Notes under the pieces: generated by a model
Told to the model about the DNA's origin: nothing
The model's database searches: none
Seen by the model: the letters and a program-made list of their open reading frames with translations, nothing else
Made by a program: the position numbers and the translations under genes
Assembly (NCBI GenBank): GCA_030431455.1
Contig: JAUIJE010000004.1
Coordinates: forward strand, 186,001-250,000
DNA: 64,000 nucleotides
Direction: 5' to 3'
From: a bacterium
GTDB taxonomy: Bacteria > Myxococcota > UBA727 > JAUIJE01
In this document: piece after piece, positions 9,799 through 17,509 of the stretch
Layout of the letters: each line of letters begins with the position of its first letter
Position numbering within the stretch: the first letter of the stretch is position 1

Positions 9799-12195
9799 TC
9801 AGTAGGTGGCGAGGCGGATGTCTTGGAACAGGGCGGAGAGCACGATGGTCCAGGAGCCGATCACGTCCTGACCGTTCTGGGCGTGGACGTCGCTCCAGAG
9901 CGCGTAGAGCCGGTCCACCTCCTCGCTGTCCGCGGCGGTGGGCAGACCCAAGAGCTTGCCGTGGACCTCGGCGAGCAGGTCCCGCACCTCCGGTTCCGCG
10001 GTGGCGGTGGTGAAGTCGTGCGCGGTGAGCAGGTAGCGGCTGTTCTGCGGGCGGCCCACCTCGGTGACCACCGCGTACCAGCCGCCGAAGTTGCCGATCC
10101 AGCGGGCGGCCGAGGCGGTGCCCCCGGTGAAGGTGCGCACCGGGCGGGTGACGTTGAACGAGTCGATGCCGCCGAACAGCTCGCGGAAGCCGATGAAGTC
10201 ATCGCGGATGTAGTCGGTCATGCCGTAGGGCAGGGCGATGTCGTCCACCCCATAGACATTGGGATCGAGCAGGTCGATGGGGAACTCACTGAGGAACTCG
10301 ATGTCGACCCCCACCGTCTGGTTGTACAGCCGCGCCATCTGTGACGGACGAACCCGGAGCAGACCGTTGACGTCCTCGGCTCCAACATCGTCGGCGGTGT
10401 GGGAGGTGGTGAACGAGGGGTGGTGGAGGATGGCCTTGATCAAGGTCTTGGCCGAGTAGCCCGAGGACTCCAGCACCTCGACGAGCTCCGCCTCGACGTC
10501 GGCGGGCACCGCGGAGAGCTCGGTCTGGGTGAAGAAGCTGTAGAAGCGCTTGACCGTGCAGCTGGAGAACCGGGGGTCGTCGGCCATGTGACGGCCCAGG
10601 TCCCCGGCATCGACCCGGCCGTTGCCGTCGAGGTCGGCGCCCACCGGGTTGGGGTTGTTGTTGGTGGCTTCGAAGTAACTCGGTTGGCGCATGTTCAGTG
10701 CACCGATGGTGTTGTGGTGAAACACCGGGTTGTACATCGAGTAGGGGTAGCCATCGAGGCCGATGGTCCCGGAGAAAGACGCCGGCCGGTAGGGCTGGAA
10801 GTAGGTGGCCAGCGGGTCGAGGGTGGCGTGACAACCCCAGCACGACGACCCGGTGTCGGTCAACGCCAGTGCCACTGCATCGGGGTCGGACAGGTCGACG
10901 CCGCCTTCGGAGGACACGTCCACCGGCTGGGCCAGGTAGTCGAAGCAGAGGAATGCCTTGGTGGCGGCGTTGGCCCGGCCGCGGTTCTGGTTGGCCCCCG
11001 CCGATTGCCAACGTTGCAGGAACGCGTTGGTGGTCATGAGGCCAGCGGACCCGCGTTCATCCGGCCATTGGTACACGTCAAAATCGGCGTCAGGGCCCAC
11101 CCCGTACGGGTCGGCGGAGCTGACGTAGGTCGCGCCGGTTTCGACGGTGTGCTCGTAGGTGGTGTACCAGGTGGTGGTCTGCACCGAGCCGTCCCCGTAG
11201 ACCGCCTCGAACACAGGGTTGCCCACAATGTAATTGCCACTCACGATGTCGCGGTAGTCCTGATCGGTGGCCACGATGTATTCCGCGGTGCGCAATGGGA
11301 CTTCCTGCAGCTCGCGGTTGATGCGGCGGGCATCGGCGTACTCGGGGTTGGTCTGGGTCAACGTCGCGAGGGGGCCGATGGCGGGATAGAACAGCTGGAA
11401 CAGGAACACGGTGTTGACCAACATCGCGTCGTTGTGGAGGTCGCGGACCGTCTCGCCGAAGGCGGGGTCGGTCATGTAGTCGTCGATGATGCCGTCGAGG
11501 TTGTCCGGGTCTTGCTCCACCGCGGTGATGTCCGCGGGGGAGGGCCGGTGGCCGAGCAACGCCATCGCCACCCGGCGGAGGTGCTCTTTGGGGTTGAGGG
11601 GCACCAGGGTCGCGGTCGGCTCTTCCCCGCAATCGGTGCTGGCCCCGGTGGTGATCCAGTCCTCGACGAGTTGGATCTGTTCGTCGTTGAGCAGGGCGCC
11701 GAGCGGCATGGGCACCCCCAGGCTCGGTTCGAGATCGGTGAACAGCTTCTTGTAAAGCAAGCTGCTGTCGGGGTCGCCGGGCACGACCAACGTCTCGCCC
11801 GCGTACAGACCGCTCGCGGTGTTGACGAGGCCGGTCTTGGCCGCGTCCTCGCGCAGGTCGAACTGGTAGTTGCCGTCGTGGCAGCTCACGCACCGGGTGG
11901 TGAAGACCTGCTCGACGACCTCACAGACGGTGGGATCGCCGTCGCCGTCGCCATCTCCGTCTCCATCTCCGTCTCCATCACCGTCGCCATCTCCATCTCC
12001 ATCGCCATCGCCGTCGCCGTCTCCATCTCCATCACCGTCTCCGTCTCCATCTCCATCACCGTCTCCGTCTCCATCACCGTCGCCGTCTCCGTCTCCGTCG
12101 CCAGGCTCGCCCGGGCAGGCGGTGAGCAACATTGTGCTCGCGGCGCCGGCCAACACCAGCCACAGACTCAACGCGGTCGTCCCGATTCGCAGCAT
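9799..12195 (-). CDS. DUF1588/DUF1592-type cytochrome c lipoprotein with a (Gly-Asp)28 linker
   Basis: 798-residue predicted lipoprotein. The start is the ATG preceded by GGGGATGGG; the open frame extends further upstream but has no better signal. The lipobox LLTAC places lipidation at Cys27. Residues 32-87 are 28 uninterrupted Gly-Asp dipeptides. A small cytochrome-c-like domain follows: heme motif CVSCH at 102-106 and a Met-containing segment (VPMPLG) as possible distal ligand. The long C-terminal part carries the DUF1592/1588 signature, with a second CxxCH (CWGCHATLDPL). Proteins of this kind are fused planctomycete-type cytochromes of unknown substrate and usually pair with DUF1501 proteins, as here. 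The Gly-Asp stretch probably acts as a flexible, acidic, possibly calcium-binding spacer holding the heme domain off the membrane; that is inference. Confidence 0.88.
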   Translation of the reverse strand: MLRIGTTALSLWLVLAGAASTMLLTACPGEPGDGDGDGDGDGDGDGDGDGDGDGDGDGDGDGDGDGDGDGDGDGDGDGDGDGDGDGDPTVCEVVEQVFTTRCVSCHDGNYQFDLREDAAKTGLVNTASGLYAGETLVVPGDPDSSLLYKKLFTDLEPSLGVPMPLGALLNDEQIQLVEDWITTGASTDCGEEPTATLVPLNPKEHLRRVAMALLGHRPSPADITAVEQDPDNLDGIIDDYMTDPAFGETVRDLHNDAMLVNTVFLFQLFYPAIGPLATLTQTNPEYADARRINRELQEVPLRTAEYIVATDQDYRDIVSGNYIVGNPVFEAVYGDGSVQTTTWYTTYEHTVETGATYVSSADPYGVGPDADFDVYQWPDERGSAGLMTTNAFLQRWQSAGANQNRGRANAATKAFLCFDYLAQPVDVSSEGGVDLSDPDAVALALTDTGSSCWGCHATLDPLATYFQPYRPASFSGTIGLDGYPYSMYNPVFHHNTIGALNMRQPSYFEATNNNPNPVGADLDGNGRVDAGDLGRHMADDPRFSSCTVKRFYSFFTQTELSAVPADVEAELVEVLESSGYSAKTLIKAILHHPSFTTSHTADDVGAEDVNGLLRVRPSQMARLYNQTVGVDIEFLSEFPIDLLDPNVYGVDDIALPYGMTDYIRDDFIGFRELFGGIDSFNVTRPVRTFTGGTASAARWIGNFGGWYAVVTEVGRPQNSRYLLTAHDFTTATAEPEVRDLLAEVHGKLLGLPTAADSEEVDRLYALWSDVHAQNGQDVIGSWTIVLSALFQDIRLATY
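11935..12102. repeat. Hexanucleotide repeat tract encoding (Gly-Asp)28
   Basis: 168 bp of in-frame hexamers, on the coding strand GGNGAY, using mixed synonymous codons (GGC/GGA/GGT, GAC/GAT). The hexamer length means unit gain or loss would change linker length but not reading frame. Imperfect codon identity suggests an old tract or selection on the peptide. Confidence 0.95.
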
Positions 12196-12792
12196 CCCAT
12201 CCCCTTTGTGGTTGCGGTCCTGGGTTAGACAGACCAAGCGCCGCAGAGCGAAAAGCACAGGCAAGATTCCCGTGATCTCTTTCGTCGCTGCAAGGGACAC
12301 GCCGCCGCGGGGGGCGCGCACACCGGCCCCGGTCCTGGCTCTGCCTGGCCCGTGTGCGCACCACGCACACCGTTTGCCTTGGCGGGCGATTGCTGGCGCA
12401 CGATTTTGGCGGCCGAGCCCCTCTGGCACGGGGGTTGCGAACTATACAGTTCTGCCCACCTCCGGCCCCCCACCCCATTGGGTGGGGAAAAATTGATGGC
12501 CCCACCCGGGACCGGGCAAACCTCTCCCGGCCGCCGATCGACTCGACGAAAATGTGTGGCGCGCTTTGAGAGGATCCGGATCATCCGCGCCGCGTTTGCG
12601 TCTGGCCTTGCGTGGCCCCTTTAACACGCGGAAAACATTGGACATTTACCGCCTCTCGCCCCACGCGCAGCGCGCAGATCCAGGCGCGGGGCGACCGCCC
12701 ACCGCTCAGATCTGCCGGTCCCTGTCGATCCTGCGGGGCCTCGCGCGTCGCTGGGGTGAACCCGACACGAACCGTGTCACCAGGAGGAACCC
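12196..12792. other. 597-bp intergenic region between divergent genes
   Basis: No convincing gene. It must hold the promoters of the leftward cytochrome gene and the rightward VOC gene. Visible features are a perfect 8-bp inverted repeat CCCCACCC-CATT-GGGTGGGG at 12468-12487, followed by AAAAATT (not a clean terminator on either strand), and ATTGGACATTTACCG at 12637-12651, which partly resembles the upstream element shared by two barrel genes near 35.2 and 51.3 kb. The VOC gene has AGGAGG immediately before its ATG. Base composition is slightly more AT-rich than the flanking genes. Confidence 0.6.
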
Positions 12793-13539
12793 ATGGCCCG
12801 CATCGAAGGCAAGTTTGTTTGGTTTGAAGTGATGAGCGACGACCCCGAAAAAGCGCAGCGGTTTTACACCGACCTGTTCGGCTGGGGGGTGCAGGAGATG
12901 GACATGGACGCGGGCCCGTACACCGCGTTCACCGTCGGCGACCGCCCGGTGGGGGGCTTTTTGCCGGCGCAGGAGGGGCAGACCGGCTGGCTGTCGTACC
13001 TGTCGGTGGGCGACGTGGACAAGGCGGTGACCGCGACCGAGAAGCGCGGTGGCCAGGTGCTCAAGCCCGCGTTCGATGTGCCCGGGGTGGGGCGCGTCGC
13101 GGTGGTGAGCGAGCCCTCGGGCGCGGTGTTTGCGCTCTTCACCGGGACCGGCGACGACCCCGCCGACGGGCCGCAAGGGGCGGGCGACATTCATTGGAAC
13201 GAGCTGTGGACCGCCGACCCATCCCGGGCCGCGGCGTTCTTCCAGGACGCGTACGGCTTCGAGGGCGAGACCATGCCCATGCCCGCCGGGGACTACGTGG
13301 TGCTCAACAAAAAGGCGGTGGGCCGGGCCGGGGTCGCGCACATCCCGCCCGCGCACGGGCCGAGCCACTTTTTGCAGTACGTGCGCGTCGACGACTGCGA
13401 CGCGACCTTGCAGAGGGCGCAACAGCTCGGGGGCAAGGCGGTGGGCGATGTCCAAAAAGTCCCGGGCGTCGGCCGCTTCAGCGTGGTCGAAGACCCCACC
13501 GGAACCCGCATCGGGGTCATCACCCCCGACGCCGTCTGA
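12793..13539 (+). CDS. VOC (glyoxalase/dioxygenase-fold) family protein, two tandem modules
   Basis: 248-residue cytosolic protein with two vicinal-oxygen-chelate modules. The first, from ~residue 6, reads FVWFEVMSDDPEKAQRFY; the second, from ~135, reads IHWNELWTADPSRAAAFF. Each is the start of a beta-alpha-beta-beta-beta half-barrel, and together they would form one complete fold. The ATG is preceded by AGGAGG. Metal ligands are not obvious as the His/Glu set of true glyoxalase I, so the substrate is unknown. The gene is followed by a YCII-type gene and an ECF42-type sigma factor gene; VOC genes are frequent neighbours of this sigma group. Confidence 0.88.
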   Translation: MARIEGKFVWFEVMSDDPEKAQRFYTDLFGWGVQEMDMDAGPYTAFTVGDRPVGGFLPAQEGQTGWLSYLSVGDVDKAVTATEKRGGQVLKPAFDVPGVGRVAVVSEPSGAVFALFTGTGDDPADGPQGAGDIHWNELWTADPSRAAAFFQDAYGFEGETMPMPAGDYVVLNKKAVGRAGVAHIPPAHGPSHFLQYVRVDDCDATLQRAQQLGGKAVGDVQKVPGVGRFSVVEDPTGTRIGVITPDAV

Positions 13540-13610
13540 CCACCCACCGCATATAGTCGCGGCGCGCCCGCCCGCCCGCCGGGGGGCGCGTCGCAGTCAG
13601 GAGCAAACCG

Positions 13611-13988
13611 ATGCAGTACCTCGCGTTGATCTACATGACCGCCCCTTCCGCCGACGCCCCGCCCCCCGACGACGTGGCCGCCACCCTCAAACCGTGGGAC
13701 GACTACGCGGCCTGGCTCACCGAGCAGGGGGTGCCGGTGGTCGGCGAAGCCCTTCATCTGCCCCACACCGCAACCACATTGCGGCGCGAGGGGGGGCAGG
13801 TGGTGACCCACGACGGACCGTTCGCCGAAACCAAGGAGGTCCTCGGCGGCTATTACCTATTTGACTGTGACGACCTGGACGAGGCGCTGCGCTTGGCCGG
13901 CCGCATCCCGATTCTGGAGATGGGCGGGTCGGTCGAGGTCCGGCCGATCATGGATTACCAAGCCCAGCGCGGCGGCCAGCCGGGATGA
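13611..13988 (+). CDS. YCII-related (DGPF-domain) protein
   Basis: 125-residue single-domain protein: MQYLALIYM at the start, then [20 protein letters not shown], which contains the DGPF motif of this family, and a final [14 protein letters not shown] strand. DGPF proteins are ferredoxin-fold and are nearly always encoded beside ECF42 sigma factors, as here: the stop overlaps the sigma ATG (ATGA). Their biochemical role is unknown, but linkage implies a role in or under control of the sigma factor. Ribosome-binding site CAGGAG lies 8 nt before the ATG, and a TATAGT -10-like box lies at 13552-13557. Confidence 0.92.
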   Translation: MQYLALIYMTAPSADAPPPDDVAATLKPWDDYAAWLTEQGVPVVGEALHLPHTATTLRREGGQVVTHDGPFAETKEVLGGYYLFDCDDLDEALRLAGRIPILEMGGSVEVRPIMDYQAQRGGQPG

Positions 13989-15247
13989 ACCTGGACGACG
14001 CCGACCGTGCCCTCGCCGAGGCCTTCCGGGCCGAGTCGGGGCGCATCCGCGCGTCGCTCATCCGTCTGCTCGGCGACTTCGAGTCCGCCGACGACGCCAT
14101 GGCCACCGCGTTCGAGCGCGCGGTGGTCCATTGGCGCACCCAAGGGCCACCGGACAACCCCGGCGCGTGGATCCAGACCGCGGCCCGCCGCGCGGCCATC
14201 GACCGGCTGCGCCGCCACCGCACCGCCCGGGACAAAGAAGAAGCGGTGGGGGTGCACGCCGACCAACACGCGCCGCGCAACGATCCAGAGGCATTGCTCC
14301 CGGAGCACGCCTTCGGCGAAGACGACCGGTTGCGGTTGTTGTTCACCTGCTGCCACCCCGCCCTGGCCGAACCCGCCCGGCTGGCGTTGACCCTGACCAC
14401 CCTCGGGGGGCTCACCACCGTCGAAGCGGCGCGGGCGTTTCTCGTCGAGCCCACCACCATGGCCCAGCGTTTGGTCCGGGCCAAACGCAAGATCAAGCTC
14501 GCGGCCATTCCCTACACCGTGCCCGGGCCCCGGGAACTCCCGGAGCGGTTGTCGTCGGTGTTGCGGGTCATCTACTTGATTTTCAACGAGGGCTACGCCG
14601 CCACCGCGGGCGAGAGCCTGGTGCGCACCCAGCTGTGCACAGAAGCGGTCAACCTCGCGGCGATGCTGCGACGACTCCTCCCCGACGAACCCGAGGTGGT
14701 CGGTCTCTACGCCCTGATGTCATTGCACGACGCCCGGCGGGAGGCGCGCACCGACGGGGCCGGCGAGTTGGTGTTGCTGGAGGATCAGGACCGCACGCGG
14801 TTTGATCAGCCTCGCATCCAACGGGCGGCCAAGCTCGTCGAGGACTGCCTGCGTCAGGGCCGGGTGGGCCCCTACCAAATCCAGGCCGCCATCGCCGCCC
14901 TTCACGCCCAGGCCTCGTCGGCGGCGGACACGGACTGGGCCCAGATCGCGGGGCTCTACACAGTTTTGTTGCGGCTCAACCCCTCGGTGGTGGTCGCGAT
15001 CAACCACGCGGTGGCCACCGCGCTGGCCACCACCCCCGCCACCGGCTTGGCCCTGTTGGGCGGGCTGGACCAGGACGGGACCACCGGCCGCTATCACCTA
15101 TTTCACGCCGCCCGGGCGGACCTGCTCGCCCGGGTGGGCGACGTCATCGCCGCCCGGGAAGCCTACGACCGGGCCCTGGCCTTGACCGACAACCAACCCG
15201 AACGGCGCCTGCTGCAACGGAAACGCGCCCGGCTCGACGCGCTCTAA
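13985..15247 (+). CDS. ECF42-type RNA polymerase sigma factor with TPR-like C-terminal extension
   Basis: 420 residues, about twice the size of an ordinary ECF sigma factor. The sigma2 region (~10-80) contains [19 protein letters not shown]; the sigma4 region (~115-170) contains [21 protein letters not shown] long helical C-terminal part (~185-420) includes [13 protein letters not shown] and TPR-like helices near the end ([17 protein letters not shown]). This layout, with a translationally coupled DGPF gene and no anti-sigma gene, matches group ECF42, in which the C-terminal extension controls activity. The ATG overlaps the previous stop by 4 nt. Likely target promoters include its own locus, as for other members. 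Confidence 0.93.
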   Translation: MNLDDADRALAEAFRAESGRIRASLIRLLGDFESADDAMATAFERAVVHWRTQGPPDNPGAWIQTAARRAAIDRLRRHRTARDKEEAVGVHADQHAPRNDPEALLPEHAFGEDDRLRLLFTCCHPALAEPARLALTLTTLGGLTTVEAARAFLVEPTTMAQRLVRAKRKIKLAAIPYTVPGPRELPERLSSVLRVIYLIFNEGYAATAGESLVRTQLCTEAVNLAAMLRRLLPDEPEVVGLYALMSLHDARREARTDGAGELVLLEDQDRTRFDQPRIQRAAKLVEDCLRQGRVGPYQIQAAIAALHAQASSAADTDWAQIAGLYTVLLRLNPSVVVAINHAVATALATTPATGLALLGGLDQDGTTGRYHLFHAARADLLARVGDVIAAREAYDRALALTDNQPERRLLQRKRARLDAL

Positions 15248-15253
15248 CCCCGG

Positions 15254-16270
15254 CTATTCGGTTTTGCGACCGCGCGAGGGCAGGGCCTTGGCCACCACCG
15301 CTTCGGCCTTGGTGGCCCAGGGGTTGCCGAGGGTCAGGCTCGGCTCGGTGCGCACGGTCTTGAGCACCTGGCCTTTGGTGATGTCAAACACCGCCAGGAT
15401 CAGCACGTACTTGCCCGGGGCCTCTTCGATGAGGTTGTCGAGCTCGGCCTCGTCGAGGTCGCCGGACAGCAGCATGGAATCGGTGGGGATCTTCTTGAGC
15501 TCGCCGGTGACCAGGAACGAGACCCCCTTGTCCCGGGCCGGCTTCTTCAGCCCCTTGAGGTGCGCCTTGAGCGTGGCCCGGCGGCGCCCCCGGGAGGGGC
15601 GGTCGTCGTCGAGTCCCCGCACATCGGTGCGGCGGTTCTCCACCGCCCGGCCGAACTGGTCTTCGAACAGCTCAGCCACGTCTTCGCTCACCCCCGGCCC
15701 GATCACCCACGGCACGAGCACGACCTTTTGGCTCTTGGTGGGCGTGGGCACGTCAAAGGGGCGAAACCCCGCCTTGTCTTCGTCGTCGTCCTGCTTCGCT
15801 TGGACCACCTCAATGTTGCTGCACGACCCGTTGATCGCGGTGGTCTCGGTGTAGCCCTCCACCGGCCCGACCTTGACCCGGGTCCAGTTGCGATCCCGAT
15901 CGAGGATCGACACCGTGGCGCCGGGCTTGATGCGCCAGGCCCGGCCGTCCATGGTGCGTTTTTGTTGTACCTCGATGGCGTCGTAGAGCTTGCACTGCCG
16001 CACCGCTCGACTGCACGCCTCCTCGAGGTCGAGCAGGTCGGCCCGCCCCGACATCTCGTTGCTCTGCACCCGCGCGGCCGAGCCGGCCACGGCCATCACC
16101 TCGATCTTGGTGCCCTTGGCGATGGGGAGCGACGCGCTGCCCTGGCCGGTCTTCACCGACACGTAGAGGTCGCGGCGCAGCGTACACATCTCGCCCGCCT
16201 CGATGTCCGCGCGGGCCGGAGCGGCCAAGCCCACGAGGAGCGCCAAGCACCAACACAGTCGACACCACAT
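15254..16270 (-). CDS. Secreted protein with SH3-like domains
   Basis: 338 residues with a short signal peptide (MWCRLCWCLALLVGLAAPARA). I chose the ATG that starts this peptide; one ten codons upstream is possible. Residues ~25-85 and ~100-160 look like bacterial SH3 domains; the second reads VSILDRDRNWTRVKVGPVEG. Such domains usually bind cell-wall peptides. The C-terminal half (~170-335) is alpha/beta, with AELFEDQFGRAVENRR and KYVLILAVFDITKG, resembling the CsgG-like fold of several myxobacterial envelope proteins; I am not certain. It ends 6 nt from the convergent sigma gene, leaving no room for separate terminators. Function unknown, probably periplasmic. Confidence 0.82.
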   Translation of the reverse strand: MWCRLCWCLALLVGLAAPARADIEAGEMCTLRRDLYVSVKTGQGSASLPIAKGTKIEVMAVAGSAARVQSNEMSGRADLLDLEEACSRAVRQCKLYDAIEVQQKRTMDGRAWRIKPGATVSILDRDRNWTRVKVGPVEGYTETTAINGSCSNIEVVQAKQDDDEDKAGFRPFDVPTPTKSQKVVLVPWVIGPGVSEDVAELFEDQFGRAVENRRTDVRGLDDDRPSRGRRRATLKAHLKGLKKPARDKGVSFLVTGELKKIPTDSMLLSGDLDEAELDNLIEEAPGKYVLILAVFDITKGQVLKTVRTEPSLTLGNPWATKAEAVVAKALPSRGRKTE

Positions 16271-16324
16271 GGCCCCACGGTATGTCAGTGGGCGTTCCAT
16301 TCTCAAGCAGGCCGCCGGGTTGTC

Positions 16325-16354
16325 TTGACACGGCGGGGAGCCCGCGCCGAACCT
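16325..16354 (+). promoter_or_regulatory. Candidate promoter of the cyclic-nucleotide-binding gene
   Basis: A perfect TTGACA -35 box followed after 18 bp by a weak GAACCT -10. It is followed by GGGGAGG and the ATG of the downstream gene. The -10 match is poor, so the call rests on the -35 box and location. Confidence 0.3.
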
Positions 16355-16372
16355 CTCCGTGGGGAGGCCGAC

Positions 16373-16810
16373 ATGACCGTCGACATGGAGACATTTCGCG
16401 CCCAGTCCAAGCTCTTTGCGCTGCTGGACGATGACGGCCGGCAACGCCTGCTCGATGTGGCCGAGGCGCGCACCTTTGCCGACGGCGCGGCCTTGATGCG
16501 CGAGGGGGAGGCCGGTGACGACTTCTTTGTCGTCACCGCGGGCACGGTGCGGGTCCTGATCGACGACGAGGGGCGCGACAAGCAGGTCGCGACCCTGTCC
16601 GCGGGCGCGTTCGTGGGGGAGATCGCGGCCTTGATGGGGGAGCCCCGCTCGGCCACGTTGGTGGCGGAGGGGGAGGTGGAGACGTTGCGTTTTGTCCGCG
16701 ACGCCACCCAGGCCCTGCTCGCCGAGTACCCCAAGGTCCGGGAGGCGTTGGTGAAGCTGGCGCTCAAACGGTCCGAGGACAATCTCCAAGAGATGCTGAA
16801 GACCGACTGA
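16373..16810 (+). CDS. Cyclic nucleotide-binding domain protein
   Basis: 145-residue protein that is essentially one cyclic-nucleotide-binding (CRP-type) domain. The beta-roll begins at MREGEAGDDFFVVTAGTVRV. The phosphate-binding cassette is VGEIAALMGEPRSATLV, with Glu83 and Arg92, the residues that hold the cyclic phosphate and ribose, conserved. There is no helix-turn-helix domain after it, so it is not a CRP-type transcription factor, but a stand-alone sensor or regulatory subunit. The start is fixed by GGGGAGG 6 nt upstream; the longer open frame upstream is a GC-rich artefact. It lies divergent from the SH3-domain gene and convergent with the YceI gene. Confidence 0.9.
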   Translation: MTVDMETFRAQSKLFALLDDDGRQRLLDVAEARTFADGAALMREGEAGDDFFVVTAGTVRVLIDDEGRDKQVATLSAGAFVGEIAALMGEPRSATLVAEGEVETLRFVRDATQALLAEYPKVREALVKLALKRSEDNLQEMLKTD

Positions 16811-16823
16811 GCGCCGGCGCGCG

Positions 16824-17411
16824 CTACTTCTTGGGCACGAAGTTGAGGTCGAAGGTGATGTCCACATCGTCCTTGATGGTGGGCATCAACAGACCGCTCT
16901 CGTACTTGAGCCCGAAGGCTTGGCGCTTGACCCGGAAAGCCCCTTTGGCCCGGGTGTGAACGGTGCCGTCTTTGGTCTCGACCTTGGTGATGGTGACGGG
17001 CACGGTCACGGTCTTGGTCACCCCATGAATCGTCAGGGGGCCAGTGACATTGTAGATGTCGGCTTTCTTGGTCGGTTTGATGCCGGTGGACTCGAAGGTC
17101 GCGTTGGGGAACTTGTCGACGTGAAAGAAGTCCTCCGTGCGCAGGTGGTCGTCGCGGGTGCCGTTGTCGGTGTCGACGGTGGCGACGTCGATGGTGATCT
17201 TGATGCGCGACGCGGGGAGGTTGTCGGGGTCGAGGGTGCCCGACGCCCGGAACGAGGAGAACTTGCCCACCGCGTCAAAGATCTTGGTGTAGGCCACGAA
17301 GCCCACCTTGGAGTGCGCGCGGTCCAGATCGATGGCCACCGGGGCGGCGGACGCGGGCAGGGCGAGCAGGGCGACGAGGGCGGGCAGGGTCAAAAGACGG
17401 CGCAGGGTCAC
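16824..17411 (-). CDS. YceI family periplasmic protein
   Basis: 195 residues. The GTG start is chosen because GGAGGAA lies 4 nt upstream and gives a clean signal peptide (TLRRLLTLPALVALLALPASA). The mature part is a YceI-type lipocalin-like barrel: DLDRAHSKVGFVAYTKIFDA at the start, then FSSFRASGTLD, DDHLRTEDFFHVDKFPNATF and the typical end GLLMPTIKDDVDITFDL. YceI proteins bind long isoprenoid or polyprenyl chains in the periplasm. Divergent to it is an AarF/UbiB kinase gene, a family connected with quinone (isoprenoid) biology, which makes a lipid or quinone link plausible but unproven. Confidence 0.93.
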   Translation of the reverse strand: MTLRRLLTLPALVALLALPASAAPVAIDLDRAHSKVGFVAYTKIFDAVGKFSSFRASGTLDPDNLPASRIKITIDVATVDTDNGTRDDHLRTEDFFHVDKFPNATFESTGIKPTKKADIYNVTGPLTIHGVTKTVTVPVTITKVETKDGTVHTRAKGAFRVKRQAFGLKYESGLLMPTIKDDVDITFDLNFVPKK

Positions 17412-17509
17412 GGTTCCTCCAGAGCGGTCGCAGATACGACGGGTGCAAATCCACCACGATTCAGGGCCGCACCGTGTTACACCAAAACGCAGCAATTTTG
17501 ACACCTTGA

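Noticed and set aside
11935-12102. A CRISPR-like or satellite array
   Set aside because: Unit is 6 bp with no spacers and stays in frame within a gene.
10399-12228. A 609-codon plus-strand open frame opposite the cytochrome gene
   Set aside because: It ends in a Ser/Ile/Val repeat that is only the complement of the Gly-Asp tract.
12468-12487. A terminator for the VOC or cytochrome gene
   Set aside because: The stem is perfect but is followed by A's rather than T's on the plus strand, and lies upstream of both genes.
12637-12673. A third copy of the barrel-gene element (ATTGGACATTTACCG, then CAGCGC 17 bp after TTTACC)
   Set aside because: Only the core resembles the other two; the TCGGTTAGCG half is missing and the distance to the ATG is ~120 bp. 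Kept only as a remark.
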